A stretch of DNA of 64,000 bases. It comes from Candidatus Obscuribacterales bacterium. Its GTDB lineage: Bacteria; Cyanobacteriota; Vampirovibrionia; Obscuribacterales; Obscuribacteraceae. The notes beneath the pieces are model-generated. The model was not told where the DNA came from. It saw only the letters and a list, made by a program, of their open reading frames with translations, and did no database searches. Each line of letters starts with the position of its first letter. Within the stretch, counting starts at the first letter, position 1. Shown piece by piece: positions 9,909 through 19,219 of this stretch. The stretch lies in assembly GCA_019752635.1 (NCBI GenBank), contig JAIELX010000033.1, positions 124,001-188,000 of the forward strand, read 5' to 3'. The position numbers were made by a program, and so were the translations under genes.

Positions 9909-10409
9909 CTAGACAGGCAGTGGAACCATAACCTCGGAGGCAATCACGGATTCCGCCGTTGCAGAATCAAGAGGCAGGATATAGGTCCGAAACTCCTGAT
10001 CATGTAGATAACCAAGCGATTCGTATAGGGACTGGGCGGTTTTATTAGTGTGAGCGGTTTCCAGCTGTATGCTCGATGCACCACAAGCAGTGGAATAGTC
10101 TTTCGCCTGATTCATCAACATGCGAGCGACGCCCCGACCACGCCAAAGCGAGTCTACGTAAAGGTCGGACAGATACAGATACTGCCTCATAGAAAGCGAG
10201 GACAGCCGCGAATACAGTTGAGTGAAGCCGACGACAAGCCCCTCGTCATTCAAGGCTAAGAAAATTACTGAACGCCCTTGCCTTATGTTTGCCGTCAAGA
10301 ATTCTCTAACTTTGTCGGGCGCGTGGTCCATCTCATAGAAGGCCCGGTAGGAGTTGAACTGGGGAATCAATGCTTCAACGTGTTGAAGCTCGGCTCGAAC
10401 TGTTTGCAT
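9909..10409 (-). CDS. GNAT-family N-acetyltransferase
   Basis: 166 aa, one GNAT domain. Motif A is clear: YLYLSDLYVDSLWRGRGVAR, with RGRGVA forming the acetyl-CoA pyrophosphate loop. Motif B follows, SIQLETAHTNKTAQSLYESL, ending GYLHDQEF. The enzyme transfers an acetyl group from acetyl-CoA to an amine; the acceptor cannot be predicted. Soluble, no signal peptide. Start ATG at 10409. Confidence 0.92.
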   Translation of the reverse strand: MQTVRAELQHVEALIPQFNSYRAFYEMDHAPDKVREFLTANIRQGRSVIFLALNDEGLVVGFTQLYSRLSSLSMRQYLYLSDLYVDSLWRGRGVARMLMNQAKDYSTACGASSIQLETAHTNKTAQSLYESLGYLHDQEFRTYILPLDSATAESVIASEVMVPLPV

Positions 10410-10814
10410 AAACTACTCGCTTTGCCAGGTCGGGTACGAGCCGACGCTAGAAAATGTGGGACGGGCACAGGAGAGCCGCTTTTGTGGCAGATCTTCGGCT
10501 GCATGGCACTTCGCTCGGCTTAATCGCACTCGTCACTCACTCTGACTACCCATTAGTTACCACATGGACAGCCTCGGAGGCTTCGAGTCGCGCATCCCCG
10601 GGGCTAGCCCCTCGGGGCTCCGCCACTATTATTCACTTCTCGTCAAAAGTATCCATGGTACAACCACGAGTTCGAAACCTTTACCCTATGCACAATAAAA
10701 GCGATTCGCAGTCGAGATGCACAACTGGGTCGCAAAATGCTGATAATGGTCCAACAAGCGCAATTCCTGGCATGGCGCTATCATAGATTCCGGTCCCTCT
10801 CCTACCGCCGGGAA
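10410..10814. other. Intergenic stretch with no gene
   Basis: No supportable coding region. A GC-rich self-complementary patch at about 10595-10619 (AGCCCC-TC-GGGGCT and the palindrome GGGGCTAGCCCC) can fold but lacks a T-run, so its role is unknown. Confidence 0.5.
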
Positions 10815-10989
10815 ATGATTGTCATGCGCGAAGGAAATTTGGCAGTCGCTCTGCAATTACTCCTGAGAAAGAAGTCTGCCTGACCATCAATTGAAAAACT
10901 ACAGTGAGATGCTTAAAGCAAACGGCAAATTGAACGAAGCGAAGTTGGTTGACGCTCAGATCGAGACATTACCGAGGGAGAAGGAGTGA
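10815..10989 (+). pseudogene. Fragment of a TPR (kinesin-light-chain type) protein
   Basis: Two pieces in different frames resemble one TPR unit plus the C-terminal cap of TPR_10/KLC-type proteins. The first, from the ATG at 10815, reads EGNLAVALQLLLR and stops. The second, 10879-10989, reads PDHQLKNYSEMLKANGKL and ends LPREKE at the TGA. In intact proteins these would be joined as ...ALxLLLRALxxxxxxxGPDHxxxxxxxNYxxLLxxxGRxxEA. Only the final repeat is left. Confidence 0.5.
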
Positions 10990-11033
10990 GTCATGAGAAG
11001 ATGTCACGCCGACTACCCCCGTCCGCATAAACA

Positions 11034-12248
11034 TTAAGCGGCTTGCGAGGTTACTATATCTCGCACTTGCACCACATCTAGTGACGAATCTTCCGCCAGG
11101 AATTTAGCAATCGCGGCAGTAATCTCAGGCAGCCTAAAACTTATTGGTCCGTCCCCCTCGATGAGAAGTTCGGGCTTGGCGCCCGGTTCGCCCTGGTCAG
11201 GCGAATAAAGTCCGCCAATGAGACCGACGGCAATAACGTTCGGAAAAATTGCCGGTTCTGCGATGAACATCGGATCCTTATGGTCAAGAAATTTTGCGCC
11301 GCTGTTCGTTTGGTTAATCCAACAATCAAATCGCAGATTATCTACTCTCTTTCGCGGCGTTGGCTGAATGGAGGGCTTGGCGCAGTGAAAAGGTCGCTCA
11401 CCTACTGAGTTTGCACCAGCTACGTTGAGGGCTAGGAGATCACAGTATCTGGTATCAGCCTTCCAGAATCGTGTCGTGCGAATCGTCACCGTTCCGCTGC
11501 CTTCGACGCCAATCGTTACTTGCTTCCGATTATTCCAAAGGTTTGGAACCAGATTGGCGCTAAACTCTTCGCCCAACTTCTTGCCGTCGAGAAACACCTC
11601 GAGAAGCCAATCGTTGGCTTGCGGTGAACTGTTGTCGGCGGCACTCCAGAAATTGTATGTGGTCGACGATTCCTGACTGGCACTTACTTCCGTAGTCAGA
11701 CCAGGGTCAGTTCGCCATGAAGCGTGAATGGCGTGCCCGTTGCCAGCAGCAGCTCCGGCCACAACAATGTGTCCCGGTTTTCCCGGTCCGGTTACAGATG
11801 ACAGACAATAAGACTCCCAGCCAGAGCCGTCGGCAGCATGCACGTAGCCACCGAAAGAAAGATTCGCGACTGAGCAAAGCCCCAAGACGCGACAGATATG
11901 TACAGCAGTCAAATATGCTTCCGTCCAACCCGGTCTGACTATCTTCCCGTCATGGAAGGTAGTTCTTATGAGTTTACCCGCATCATCGAACGCCCTGATG
12001 AGAATAACCGGCAGTTCCGGCGCTTGCTTCATCAAGGCGCTGAGGACCATGCTTCCGTGGTTGAGCGGATCCCCGGCAAAGGATTCAACAACCTCTGCGT
12101 TATGCTCCCAACTTATAAAAGGGAACCCGGTTATGACGCTTCCGGTTCGAGCATCAATCACCGCCAGAATATTATTTCGAGCAGATTGCAGTGATTCAAA
12201 TGAGAAGCCTGTATCAACAATAATCGCAGCAGATCCATGTTTCATCAT
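11034..12248 (-). CDS. Subtilase-like (peptidase S8) protein, divergent
   Basis: 404 aa without a signal peptide. Subtilase landmarks appear in order: Asp12 in IIVDTGF, His64 in LNHGSMVLSAL, a VANLSFGG strand at 127-134, the oxyanion Asn170 in VVAGAAAGNG, and Ser370 in PISFRLPEITAAIAKFL, where the usual GTSxAxP is altered to PISFRLP. The triad residues are therefore all present although the Thr before Ser is Ile. A ~170-residue insert between Asn and Ser (190-360) looks like a beta-rich accessory domain. No propeptide is visible, so intracellular action or a binding-only role is possible. Assignment rests on motif order, not overall similarity. Confidence 0.6.
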   Translation of the reverse strand: MMKHGSAAIIVDTGFSFESLQSARNNILAVIDARTGSVITGFPFISWEHNAEVVESFAGDPLNHGSMVLSALMKQAPELPVILIRAFDDAGKLIRTTFHDGKIVRPGWTEAYLTAVHICRVLGLCSVANLSFGGYVHAADGSGWESYCLSSVTGPGKPGHIVVAGAAAGNGHAIHASWRTDPGLTTEVSASQESSTTYNFWSAADNSSPQANDWLLEVFLDGKKLGEEFSANLVPNLWNNRKQVTIGVEGSGTVTIRTTRFWKADTRYCDLLALNVAGANSVGERPFHCAKPSIQPTPRKRVDNLRFDCWINQTNSGAKFLDHKDPMFIAEPAIFPNVIAVGLIGGLYSPDQGEPGAKPELLIEGDGPISFRLPEITAAIAKFLAEDSSLDVVQVRDIVTSQAA

Positions 12249-12865
12249 TTCGGGTTACCTTAATTGGGGTTTTCGAATCCGTGGTCGAATTCAAACCGAG
12301 TTTCAAGAGTGTAACCGGTCGCAAATAGGCGACACTCCAATTTTTTGGTAGGCGCACTTGCTCGCCGGTGTGTGCCAACCGGATGCAAAGCAGAGGAGCG
12401 ATTCAATCGAGCGTTGAATGCTGCTTGAGTCCTGGATTTTGGGATGTGACGCCAATGTTTCCTTGACTACCGCTTGCTAGTTGAGCGCTTTCGTATATAC
12501 GAGGCGCAGTACAGATCTTCATTACGCGGAATCTTATCGGTCGTTCGCACGGATGGCTGCCGTGGACCTTCGGGATTAGTTTCCCTTGACAGAAGAGAGA
12601 GAGAGGGGGAGGGGGCGTTCTTCCTTGCAAGTTTTTCTGTGCACAACAATCGAGTCAGATCGCGCAGCGCATTGCCAGTCGCAAATTGAAACAGCCGCAC
12701 CGTATGTAGTGCCCGCCGACGGACGTCTACAGATTTCTTTCTACCGAGTCAAGATCGGATAGCCGCTCATTAAAACATCTGATTCCCTTCGATAGAGGCG
12801 ATTGCTCTATACTGCAGCTTCCCAACTTTCTCTGAACCGGTTCCCCGAAAAAGAAGGCCGCACTT
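12249..12865. other. Intergenic region upstream of the ACP gene
   Basis: 617 bp with no convincing gene. It contains a purine run (GA-rich, about 12594-12614) and a TATACT -10-like box at 12808-12813 that could serve the downstream ACP/ketosynthase pair, though no good -35 box sits 17 nt before it. Confidence 0.4.
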
Positions 12866-13699
12866 GTGAAGACGCTCATTACAAAAGGCACAACGCCTGG
12901 CAACGGAACGAATGGTTCCAATCCATTGCCTGCATCCGTGGTCGAAAGTGTGGCTAACAGACCCTCCGGAACCACAGCGGCGTCCGAAAGGACTAGGGTT
13001 ATGCTGGAATTTCAGCGAACTTCGCTGGAGATGAGCCGGCAATTCCTGGAAACCCAGAAAAATGTAATGCTGGCATACCTTGCCGGGGGCGCCCCGCGAG
13101 TTGACATCGCGGCTGAGCATCAATTTCAGCCGCAAGGGGCGATAACAACGACGCCACCACTTGAGAACCGAACTCCGTTTCAGGGCGGTTTGCGCGAACC
13201 AGCGTCACCGGTCGAGGTGCAACGTCCTCAGGCATCAGATGGAGCAGCTGCGCACGAGACGACACCTTCCAGAGACTCCATGGACCACCAGACACTCAGC
13301 GATAACACTCATGACTTGCACGGTAGCACCGGCAGTATTCAGAGCATCATTGAACAAACGGTTCCCCCGCAAGCAATCGAAACGACTGAACTAGCGCCCC
13401 GGGAGCTCTCTTCTGAGGATTTAGTCGTTTCTCTAATAGAAATAGTTAGCGAACGCACTGGTTACCCACCCGAGATGCTTGAGCCAACGTTAGATTTGGA
13501 AGCAGATCTCGGCATTGACTCAATAAAGAGAGTAGAAATTCTCAACAGTTTCCGTAAGCTGCTTCCGGAAAGCTCGCAGCAATCTTTAGAGGGTGGAATT
13601 GAGCAGTTAGCCAGCGTGAAATCCCTTCAAGGCATAATCGATTGGATTCGAACGGAACGTCTCTCCTCTGGAGCACCGCCAGAGGCATCAACTAAATGA
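12866..13699 (+). CDS. Acyl carrier protein with PKS-type N-terminal helix
   Basis: 277 aa. An N-terminal amphipathic helix (~47-72, MLEFQRTSLEMSRQFLETQK then NVMLAYL) is of the type found before carrier domains in cyanobacterial and PUFA polyketide synthases. A long Pro/Thr/Ser linker follows. The acyl carrier domain is at ~178-265, with LGIDSIKRVEIL and the phosphopantetheine Ser219. DSIKRVEIL is the motif seen in PUFA synthase and enediyne/heterocyst-glycolipid ACPs. GTG start at 12866 with AAGAAGG upstream. The stop overlaps the start of the ketosynthase gene (ATGA), implying translational coupling. Confidence 0.88.
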   Translation: MKTLITKGTTPGNGTNGSNPLPASVVESVANRPSGTTAASERTRVMLEFQRTSLEMSRQFLETQKNVMLAYLAGGAPRVDIAAEHQFQPQGAITTTPPLENRTPFQGGLREPASPVEVQRPQASDGAAAHETTPSRDSMDHQTLSDNTHDLHGSTGSIQSIIEQTVPPQAIETTELAPRELSSEDLVVSLIEIVSERTGYPPEMLEPTLDLEADLGIDSIKRVEILNSFRKLLPESSQQSLEGGIEQLASVKSLQGIIDWIRTERLSSGAPPEASTK

Positions 13700-15477
13700 G
13701 TGGCCAGCAGGCCTTCGATAAGAATAAGCGAGCGACCGTGCCGGTAGCGATAATCGGCATGTCGTGCATTTTCCCCGGTGCACCGTCCGCTGTGCAATTC
13801 TGGGAGAACATAATCAACGGCGTTGATTCGATTCGCGAGCCAGGCGAAGACGAGTGGAACCCGGAAACATTCAAAAACAAGCCTGCTACCTCGTTCGGAA
13901 ACATTTACTGTACGAGGGGCGGATTTATTACAGAGTACGCCGACTTCGACCCCCTCGAATTCGGAATCATGCCAACGAGTGTACGAGGCGGAGATCCAGA
14001 CCAGTTCCTGGCGCTCAGAGTTGCAGCCGACGCTTTAGCCGATGCGGGTTATCACCACAAAACGTTTGATGGTGAGCGTGCAGAAGTGGTTATCGGTCGA
14101 ACCATGGCTCCAGGCGTCGGTTCTCTGAACTTAATTCAGCACGGCCAGACGGTTGACCAGCTGATAGATGTATTGAAATCTGTCTCCCCGGACCGATCTG
14201 ATGATGAACTAAACGAGATAGCTCAGCTGTTGAAGAATGGGCTGGAGCCCTGCAGTGCTGATACCATTCCAGCAGTGATGCCCAACGTATTAGCTGGACG
14301 AATCGCCAGCAAACTTGGTTTTCGCGGTCGCAGCCTGATCCTGGATGCTGCCTGCGCCTCCTCATTGATTGCAGTGGAAACAGCAATGCATGGGTTAATA
14401 TCAGGAAACTCGGATCTTGCCATTGCAGGCGGTGTACATGTAAGCTCCAGCGCAGGCTTCTACCAGATGTTTTGTGGAGTTGGTGCGCTTTCCCACGCCG
14501 GAATTATTCGCCCGTTCGACGATGAGGCTGATGGCACGCTTCTCGGCGAAGGAGTCGGCATGCTTGTGCTTAAGCGTCTCGATGATGCGCTGCGAGACGG
14601 TGATCGAGTATATGCCGCCATCGTTGGAATTGGTTCATCGAGCGACGGGCGAGCAGGTGGATTGCTTGCCCCCAACGTTGAAGGCGAAGTTCTGGCAATG
14701 CGCCGAGCTTACGAAATGGCAGGATTATCTCCTCATACCGTTGAGCTGTTAGAAGCCCACGGAACCGGAACAAGGGCGGGTGATCGCGCTGAGATGAAAG
14801 CGGTGCAGCAGGTGTTCTGCGAGGAAACAGCTACTGGTAAACAGTGGTGTGCAATTGGCTCAGTCAAATCGATGATCGGGCACACGCAAGCCGCTAGCGG
14901 TGTTGCCGGTCTGATCAAAACCGCACTGGCGTTGCACAATAAGGTATTACCGCCAACTCTGAATGTTTCGAAAGCCAATTCGCAAGTTGATTGGAGCGAT
15001 TCGCCCTGCTACATACTTTCAGAGGCTCGTCCGTGGACAAGTATACCGAAAGATGAAGACCGAACACACCCTCGCCGTGCGGCAGTAAGCGCATTCGGTT
15101 TTGGTGGAGTAAATGCGCATGTCATCCTGGAAGAACACCCTTCGTCTTCCATTCCCACAGCGGTGAGAAACTTTCCAGCGGCGCAAACCGCCACTAGCGC
15201 CGGCGCTCCAAAGATGAAGCTGTCACTTAAGTTTCCCTATCTGAAACCACAATCACTTGCGGTCCTGCAGTTGCGCATTGAACGAACATTACCTCAACCG
15301 CAACAACGGATCTCAGCGCCCTCTGCAAAATCGACCAATCGGCTTGACCGGTCTGCAACAAACAAAGATGTTGTGTTGAACACCTTCGTAAAGTCCATCA
15401 CCTCTGCGCACCAGGATAGTCTCACAGTCCAGGAAAACGTGATGCTTGCTTATCTGCGTAACACGCCGGCGGACTAG
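13696..15477 (+). CDS. Beta-ketoacyl synthase (type I PKS/PUFA-like, stand-alone)
   Basis: 593 aa. The ketosynthase domain spans ~15-480: VAIIGMSCIFPGA start, active Cys220 in DAACASSL, His355 in EAHGTGT, His396 in SMIGHTQAASG, and the terminal FGFGGVNAHVILEEH. It condenses an acyl unit with a malonyl-type extender held on an ACP, presumably the partner encoded just upstream. No acyltransferase, ketoreductase or dehydratase domain is attached or nearby. The C-terminal 100 residues are a linker ending in QENVMLAYLRN, which repeats the helix motif seen in the partner ACP protein. Confidence 0.92.
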   Translation: MSGQQAFDKNKRATVPVAIIGMSCIFPGAPSAVQFWENIINGVDSIREPGEDEWNPETFKNKPATSFGNIYCTRGGFITEYADFDPLEFGIMPTSVRGGDPDQFLALRVAADALADAGYHHKTFDGERAEVVIGRTMAPGVGSLNLIQHGQTVDQLIDVLKSVSPDRSDDELNEIAQLLKNGLEPCSADTIPAVMPNVLAGRIASKLGFRGRSLILDAACASSLIAVETAMHGLISGNSDLAIAGGVHVSSSAGFYQMFCGVGALSHAGIIRPFDDEADGTLLGEGVGMLVLKRLDDALRDGDRVYAAIVGIGSSSDGRAGGLLAPNVEGEVLAMRRAYEMAGLSPHTVELLEAHGTGTRAGDRAEMKAVQQVFCEETATGKQWCAIGSVKSMIGHTQAASGVAGLIKTALALHNKVLPPTLNVSKANSQVDWSDSPCYILSEARPWTSIPKDEDRTHPRRAAVSAFGFGGVNAHVILEEHPSSSIPTAVRNFPAAQTATSAGAPKMKLSLKFPYLKPQSLAVLQLRIERTLPQPQQRISAPSAKSTNRLDRSATNKDVVLNTFVKSITSAHQDSLTVQENVMLAYLRNTPAD

Positions 15478-15688
15478 TCGGACGGAACCGCCGCTGAAAC
15501 TGGCCAGAGGCTTGTGAATTGAATTTCTCCTCTCTCCTCCTCCATGCAGGTCGGCAATTAGGACTATCCAGCGAGGCACGCGCAGTTGCCACCACTCACG
15601 CGGTACGCACAGGTGCCGCCGCTGCCATCTCGGAAGAGCCGAATGCTGATATGATACTTACGCCTCGCACTCGTAAGGAATTGGTCTC

Positions 15689-16663
15689 ATGGTTCCAACC
15701 GATCTGTCCAACGTACTGAGAGCACACGTAGAGACTCTGGCTCGCTCGGACGGTAGAGCCGTGGGGACTGATGGACACAAGCGTTCTCGCAAGTATATTT
15801 GCGAACAGCTTGAGTCGCTGAAATTGACGCCATACTCTGGCAAGTCGTTCGAAATACCTTATGGTCAACCTACAGGACGCTTCTCCAATATCGTGGCGAC
15901 AGCCCCCGGACTGTCGCGCTCGTCGTCGCCTCTCCTTGTCGGTGCTCACTACGACACTTGCGGCATGTTACCCGGCGCGGATGATAATGCCGCTGCCGTA
16001 GCCATAGCGTTAGAACTGTGCAGAGTGTTTTCCACAAGCAACCCCGTACGCGATATTGTCTTCGCATTTTTTGATGCGGAGGAGCCTCCGCACTTCATCG
16101 CCCCATCCATGGGCTCAATTAGATTTTACGAAGATCAAATGGACGAACGTAAAGTACATGCAGCGCTCGTTCTTGATCTAGTCGGCCACGATGTGCCCGT
16201 TCCCGGGTTGGAAACAGTGATGTTCGTGACCGGCATGGAAAGTTCCAGCCAATGGTCCGACATTTTACGAGCTACGGAGCCGGCTGACGCGATAAGTTGG
16301 GCGCCAGTACTTAACTCGTACGTGGGAAGCATGAGCGATCATCACATTTTCGAACAACACGGTCATTCATATCTGTTTTTTTCGTGTGGACGCTGGATTC
16401 ATTATCACCAATCAACGGACACGCCCGAGAAATTGAATTACAAAAAGATGGCGACATTCACCACAGTACTTGCAGATTTAATAGCAAAGTCCTCCCGGGC
16501 GGAAATTCCTGCCGATCGCGCCGACAGCACCTCTAGTGAACTCCATTTCCTAAACAAAAATCTCGGTCCGACCTTAGCGAAGATGGGGCTAAGTGGAACG
16601 TTTACACAAAGAAGAGATATTGACCTCGTAGTTTCGACGTTACTTTCGCGATTCAGCGTTTAG
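15689..16663 (+). CDS. M28-family zinc aminopeptidase
   Basis: 324 aa, cytoplasmic by sequence (no signal peptide). Di-zinc ligands of the M28 family are visible: His87 in GAHYDT, bridging Asp98 or Asp99 in GADDNAAA, the catalytic Glu pair 131-132 in FDAEEPP, an Asp in LVLDLVGHD, and a C-terminal His in RWIHYHQSTDTPE. It removes N-terminal residues from peptides; some members act on modified peptides or as glutaminyl cyclases. It lies 211 bp after the ketosynthase on the same strand, so a link with that pathway is possible but unproven. Confidence 0.9.
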   Translation: MVPTDLSNVLRAHVETLARSDGRAVGTDGHKRSRKYICEQLESLKLTPYSGKSFEIPYGQPTGRFSNIVATAPGLSRSSSPLLVGAHYDTCGMLPGADDNAAAVAIALELCRVFSTSNPVRDIVFAFFDAEEPPHFIAPSMGSIRFYEDQMDERKVHAALVLDLVGHDVPVPGLETVMFVTGMESSSQWSDILRATEPADAISWAPVLNSYVGSMSDHHIFEQHGHSYLFFSCGRWIHYHQSTDTPEKLNYKKMATFTTVLADLIAKSSRAEIPADRADSTSSELHFLNKNLGPTLAKMGLSGTFTQRRDIDLVVSTLLSRFSV

Positions 16664-16954
16664 ACGCTTGGAGGCAAGTTACGCTAATCAATGATTCGTC
16701 CGGGTGAGACACAGCACTAGATCTAGCACTCGAAACAGCTCAACCCGAGTTCATCAGTCCGTCATTTTCATACAGAGTCCTTAAAATTTACATTGCCAAG
16801 CTGCGGTATAGCTCTGTTGCTTGAGTGCTTTCCATGCCGTGCCCCTTCGTTCAGACCTCCAATGAGGTCTATACTTGGAATACGGATAGGACGAGAAATG
16901 GGAAGGTACAGCTCGACAGATACCGAATCAAGAAAGACGGACAGGTGCACAATA

Positions 16955-17779
16955 ATGGCTCGCATTTTCATAGCTGCTACGAGCAGGGACGAGATCTTCA
17001 TAAAGCGCATCTTGGGTGACAAGCACGACTTTGTGTCAGCTAGAGTAATGTCCGATGCTCTAGCCCGGATCAAAGAAGGGGAGTTCGATCTGGTGATGAT
17101 CGGTCTTCACTTTGATCAATCGCGGATGTTTGATTTGCTTCGCGAGCTACACCAAATTCGCTACGATACACCCGTTATCTGCTTTTGTGCGCGCGAGACC
17201 ACTCTAACGCGAACAGCACACAACAGCATAAACGTTGCCACTAAGGCGCTCGGCGCTTGGATGTATCTGGATCATCAGAAATACAACGACACGAATAATC
17301 CAGAAGATGAGCTGCGGCGCGTGATTGAGCGTTGTATTACAGGTGAGGTTCGCAAAGAAATTCAATCCGACAGAATGGATATTCACAAACAACGAGAGAA
17401 GCTCCTAAGGCTCAGACAGGCATTGGCCGACAAAGAATGGACAGTTGAACTAGAAGACCGCGTAGCCGAGCTCCGGGAAAAATTGGCCCAAGTTCTACTG
17501 GAACTCTCTGAATTGCAGATAGCCAGCATTGCACAACAAGAGCTGGTTGCCGAATCGAGGAGATTGGATGACAGGGTCTCGCTGCCGGTGCAGACCGCCG
17601 AGAATTCGATGGTTCAAGAAGAAACACGAATTGGGATTCAAGAAAGTGAACAATTAGGACAGGAACAAGGAGTCGTTCCCGCAGAAGAAGCAAAAGCCAA
17701 GGAAGGTCGGCGGCACATGCTAGATGAAGAGACGAAGAATCAAGTTCGAGAGCAAGATCTTCTAACCAATAATTGTTGA
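16955..17779 (+). CDS. Pseudo-receiver protein with coiled-coil tail
   Basis: 274 aa. Residues 1-120 resemble a response-regulator receiver fold: MARIFIAA strand, FDLVMIGLHFDQSRMFDLLREL, then TPVICFCARE. The position of the phosphoacceptor Asp (in xDLVLxDxxMP) is Gly here (VMIGLHFD), so phosphorylation is unlikely. Residues ~150-274 are charged, helical and Glu/Gln-rich (coiled coil). There is no output DNA-binding domain. The start is taken at 16955, where the receiver-like strand begins; in-frame upstream ATGs at 16898 and 16793 add residues without recognisable fold. Confidence 0.6.
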   Translation: MARIFIAATSRDEIFIKRILGDKHDFVSARVMSDALARIKEGEFDLVMIGLHFDQSRMFDLLRELHQIRYDTPVICFCARETTLTRTAHNSINVATKALGAWMYLDHQKYNDTNNPEDELRRVIERCITGEVRKEIQSDRMDIHKQREKLLRLRQALADKEWTVELEDRVAELREKLAQVLLELSELQIASIAQQELVAESRRLDDRVSLPVQTAENSMVQEETRIGIQESEQLGQEQGVVPAEEAKAKEGRRHMLDEETKNQVREQDLLTNNC

Positions 17780-17821
17780 GGTAATTGATCAATGTTCTGC
17801 AAAGGGCTTTGCCTGGTAAGA

Positions 17822-17852
17822 AAAAAGCGGCGCCCGATGAACACCGCTTTTT
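17822..17852. terminator. Bidirectional rho-independent terminator
   Basis: A 9-bp stem (AAAAAGCGG / CCGCTTTTT) with a 13-nt loop lies between the pseudo-receiver gene and the converging glycine-rich stress-protein gene. The A-tract and T-tract allow termination in both directions. Confidence 0.75.
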
Positions 17853-17889
17853 CTATTCAATGGATGGAAAGAGAGCCGTCCCTGATTGC

Positions 17890-18549
17890 TTAGAGCTGTC
17901 GAGGAGGGTAGCCCTCTCGTGCCGTGCCCGTATAGACATCCGATGATGGGCGTACAACAGGGGGCGTCATGTCGGTCGCATCGCGATCCTTTACGTCGTG
18001 CTCGAACTCTTTCTGTTGTATGTCCGCCAGTTTTTTATCCGACTTCTCTACAACTGAACATACATCGTGAGCACCACTGCGCTTGAAGAGTTCCTCACAG
18101 GCCTTCGCCTCCTCATCATTGTTACAACGACATGATATCAGCACGTTACCGTTGCGCAACCCCTCTTCATAACGTTTAGCTTCATATTCAGGAATGCCCA
18201 GACCAATCAAAGCACCAGTGATACCGCCGACAGTAGCTCCAATGGCAGCACCACTCAACAATCCCATTATCGGTCCGGCAGCAACCAATGGGCCCAGACC
18301 AGGAATCGCAAGGGCTCCGATTCCAGCTAACCATACCAAAACTCCACCTAGTACCCCGCCCGTAGTTGCTCCTGTCGTCGCACCTTCAGGCGCTTTAGTC
18401 TCCTTCTCGTGCGTCAGACCGAATCTGTTGGTGCCGTCGGGCCAGAGTACGGAAATATCTTCGTTGGAGAATCCCGCCGCTTGCAAGCCGTCTAATATTC
18501 CCTCTGCTTGCGTCTCATTGTCTGTTAGGCAATATACTGCTTTAGTCAT
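17890..18549 (-). CDS. Glycine-rich stress-type protein with central hairpin helices
   Basis: 219 aa. The N-terminal ~55 residues (KAVYCLTDNETQAEGILDGL...NEDISVLWPDG) and a segment near 135-170 (NVLISCRCNNDEEAKACEEL) form an alpha/beta fold seen in general-stress-type proteins (GSP17M/YflT-like). Between them lies a glycine-zipper-like hydrophobic stretch (~75-130: GGVLGGVLVWLAGIGALAIP, then GAAIGATVGGITGALIG) that probably inserts into or contacts membrane. The tail is charged. Function unknown; such proteins are often induced by osmotic or envelope stress. It is followed on the same strand order by the BON gene, 15 bp away. Confidence 0.7.
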   Translation of the reverse strand: MTKAVYCLTDNETQAEGILDGLQAAGFSNEDISVLWPDGTNRFGLTHEKETKAPEGATTGATTGGVLGGVLVWLAGIGALAIPGLGPLVAAGPIMGLLSGAAIGATVGGITGALIGLGIPEYEAKRYEEGLRNGNVLISCRCNNDEEAKACEELFKRSGAHDVCSVVEKSDKKLADIQQKEFEHDVKDRDATDMTPPVVRPSSDVYTGTAREGYPPRQL

Positions 18550-18564
18550 TGGAAGTCCCTCTAT

Positions 18565-19017
18565 CTAGTCAATTGGTTTGCCGTCTTTTGTTGCTACCCT
18601 CTTGCCTTTCAGCTCCATCTCATCGGTGACGGACATACCGCCGGCCGCGGCTCTGGCTATCTCCAAGATTCGAGACCGCTCGGGCTCAGAGTCCACCGGT
18701 CCACGCAGCGTAATATTTTCGCCATTCGTAATGATTTTGACGTTCTGAGAGTTGACCGACATGTTCTTGTCTTCAAGAATCGCTTTGCGAATATCTGCAC
18801 TCAGCTGAACATCTTTCTGTTCATTACTTTGATGTTCCGCTGAGAAATCCTTCTCAGTTTTATTCATACCGGTGTTATCAGCTGCATAGTTCTCTGTACC
18901 CTGTCTATTCTGTGTTTGTGAGTTCTGAGGTTGCATCGACGTATCTGTCCGGTCACTCTGCGAGCAAGCGGTCAACATCACCGCTGGAATAAATAGCATC
19001 GTTAGAATTCGTTTCAT
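18565..19017 (-). CDS. BON-domain lipoprotein
   Basis: 150 aa. The signal sequence MKRILTMLFIPAVMLTAC has an LTAC lipobox (Cys18). A Gln/Asn-rich linker follows, then one BON domain at ~75-140 (DVQLSADIRKAILEDKNMS, VKIITNGENITLRGPVDSEP, EIARAAAG). BON domains bind phospholipid and occur in envelope-stress proteins such as OsmY. The start is ATG at 19017, with GGGAG 8 nt upstream; the GTG at 19026 has no room for a ribosome site. It is upstream of and probably co-transcribed with the glycine-rich stress protein. Confidence 0.88.
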   Translation of the reverse strand: MKRILTMLFIPAVMLTACSQSDRTDTSMQPQNSQTQNRQGTENYAADNTGMNKTEKDFSAEHQSNEQKDVQLSADIRKAILEDKNMSVNSQNVKIITNGENITLRGPVDSEPERSRILEIARAAAGGMSVTDEMELKGKRVATKDGKPID

Positions 19018-19219
19018 GACTGTCACTCCCTTGCTGAATGAGAGGACAGCTAATCAACACTCAAGGTTCCAGCGCAACCGCCGTATTTGCCTGTGTACCC
19101 AACGACTTCAGCGCACGCACAATTTCACATCTAGCAATCACAACAATATCCAGGAACGTTTGCTTGCGGATCTATCCCTTATATTATCCTGTCGATATCG
19201 CCCACACCGAGCAAACTCA

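Noticed and set aside
10595..10619. GC-rich palindrome as a terminator
   Set aside because: No T-run follows and no gene ends next to it.
10655..10740. GTTCGAAACC resembling a tRNA T-loop
   Set aside because: No T-stem, anticodon arm or acceptor pairing could be formed around it on either strand.
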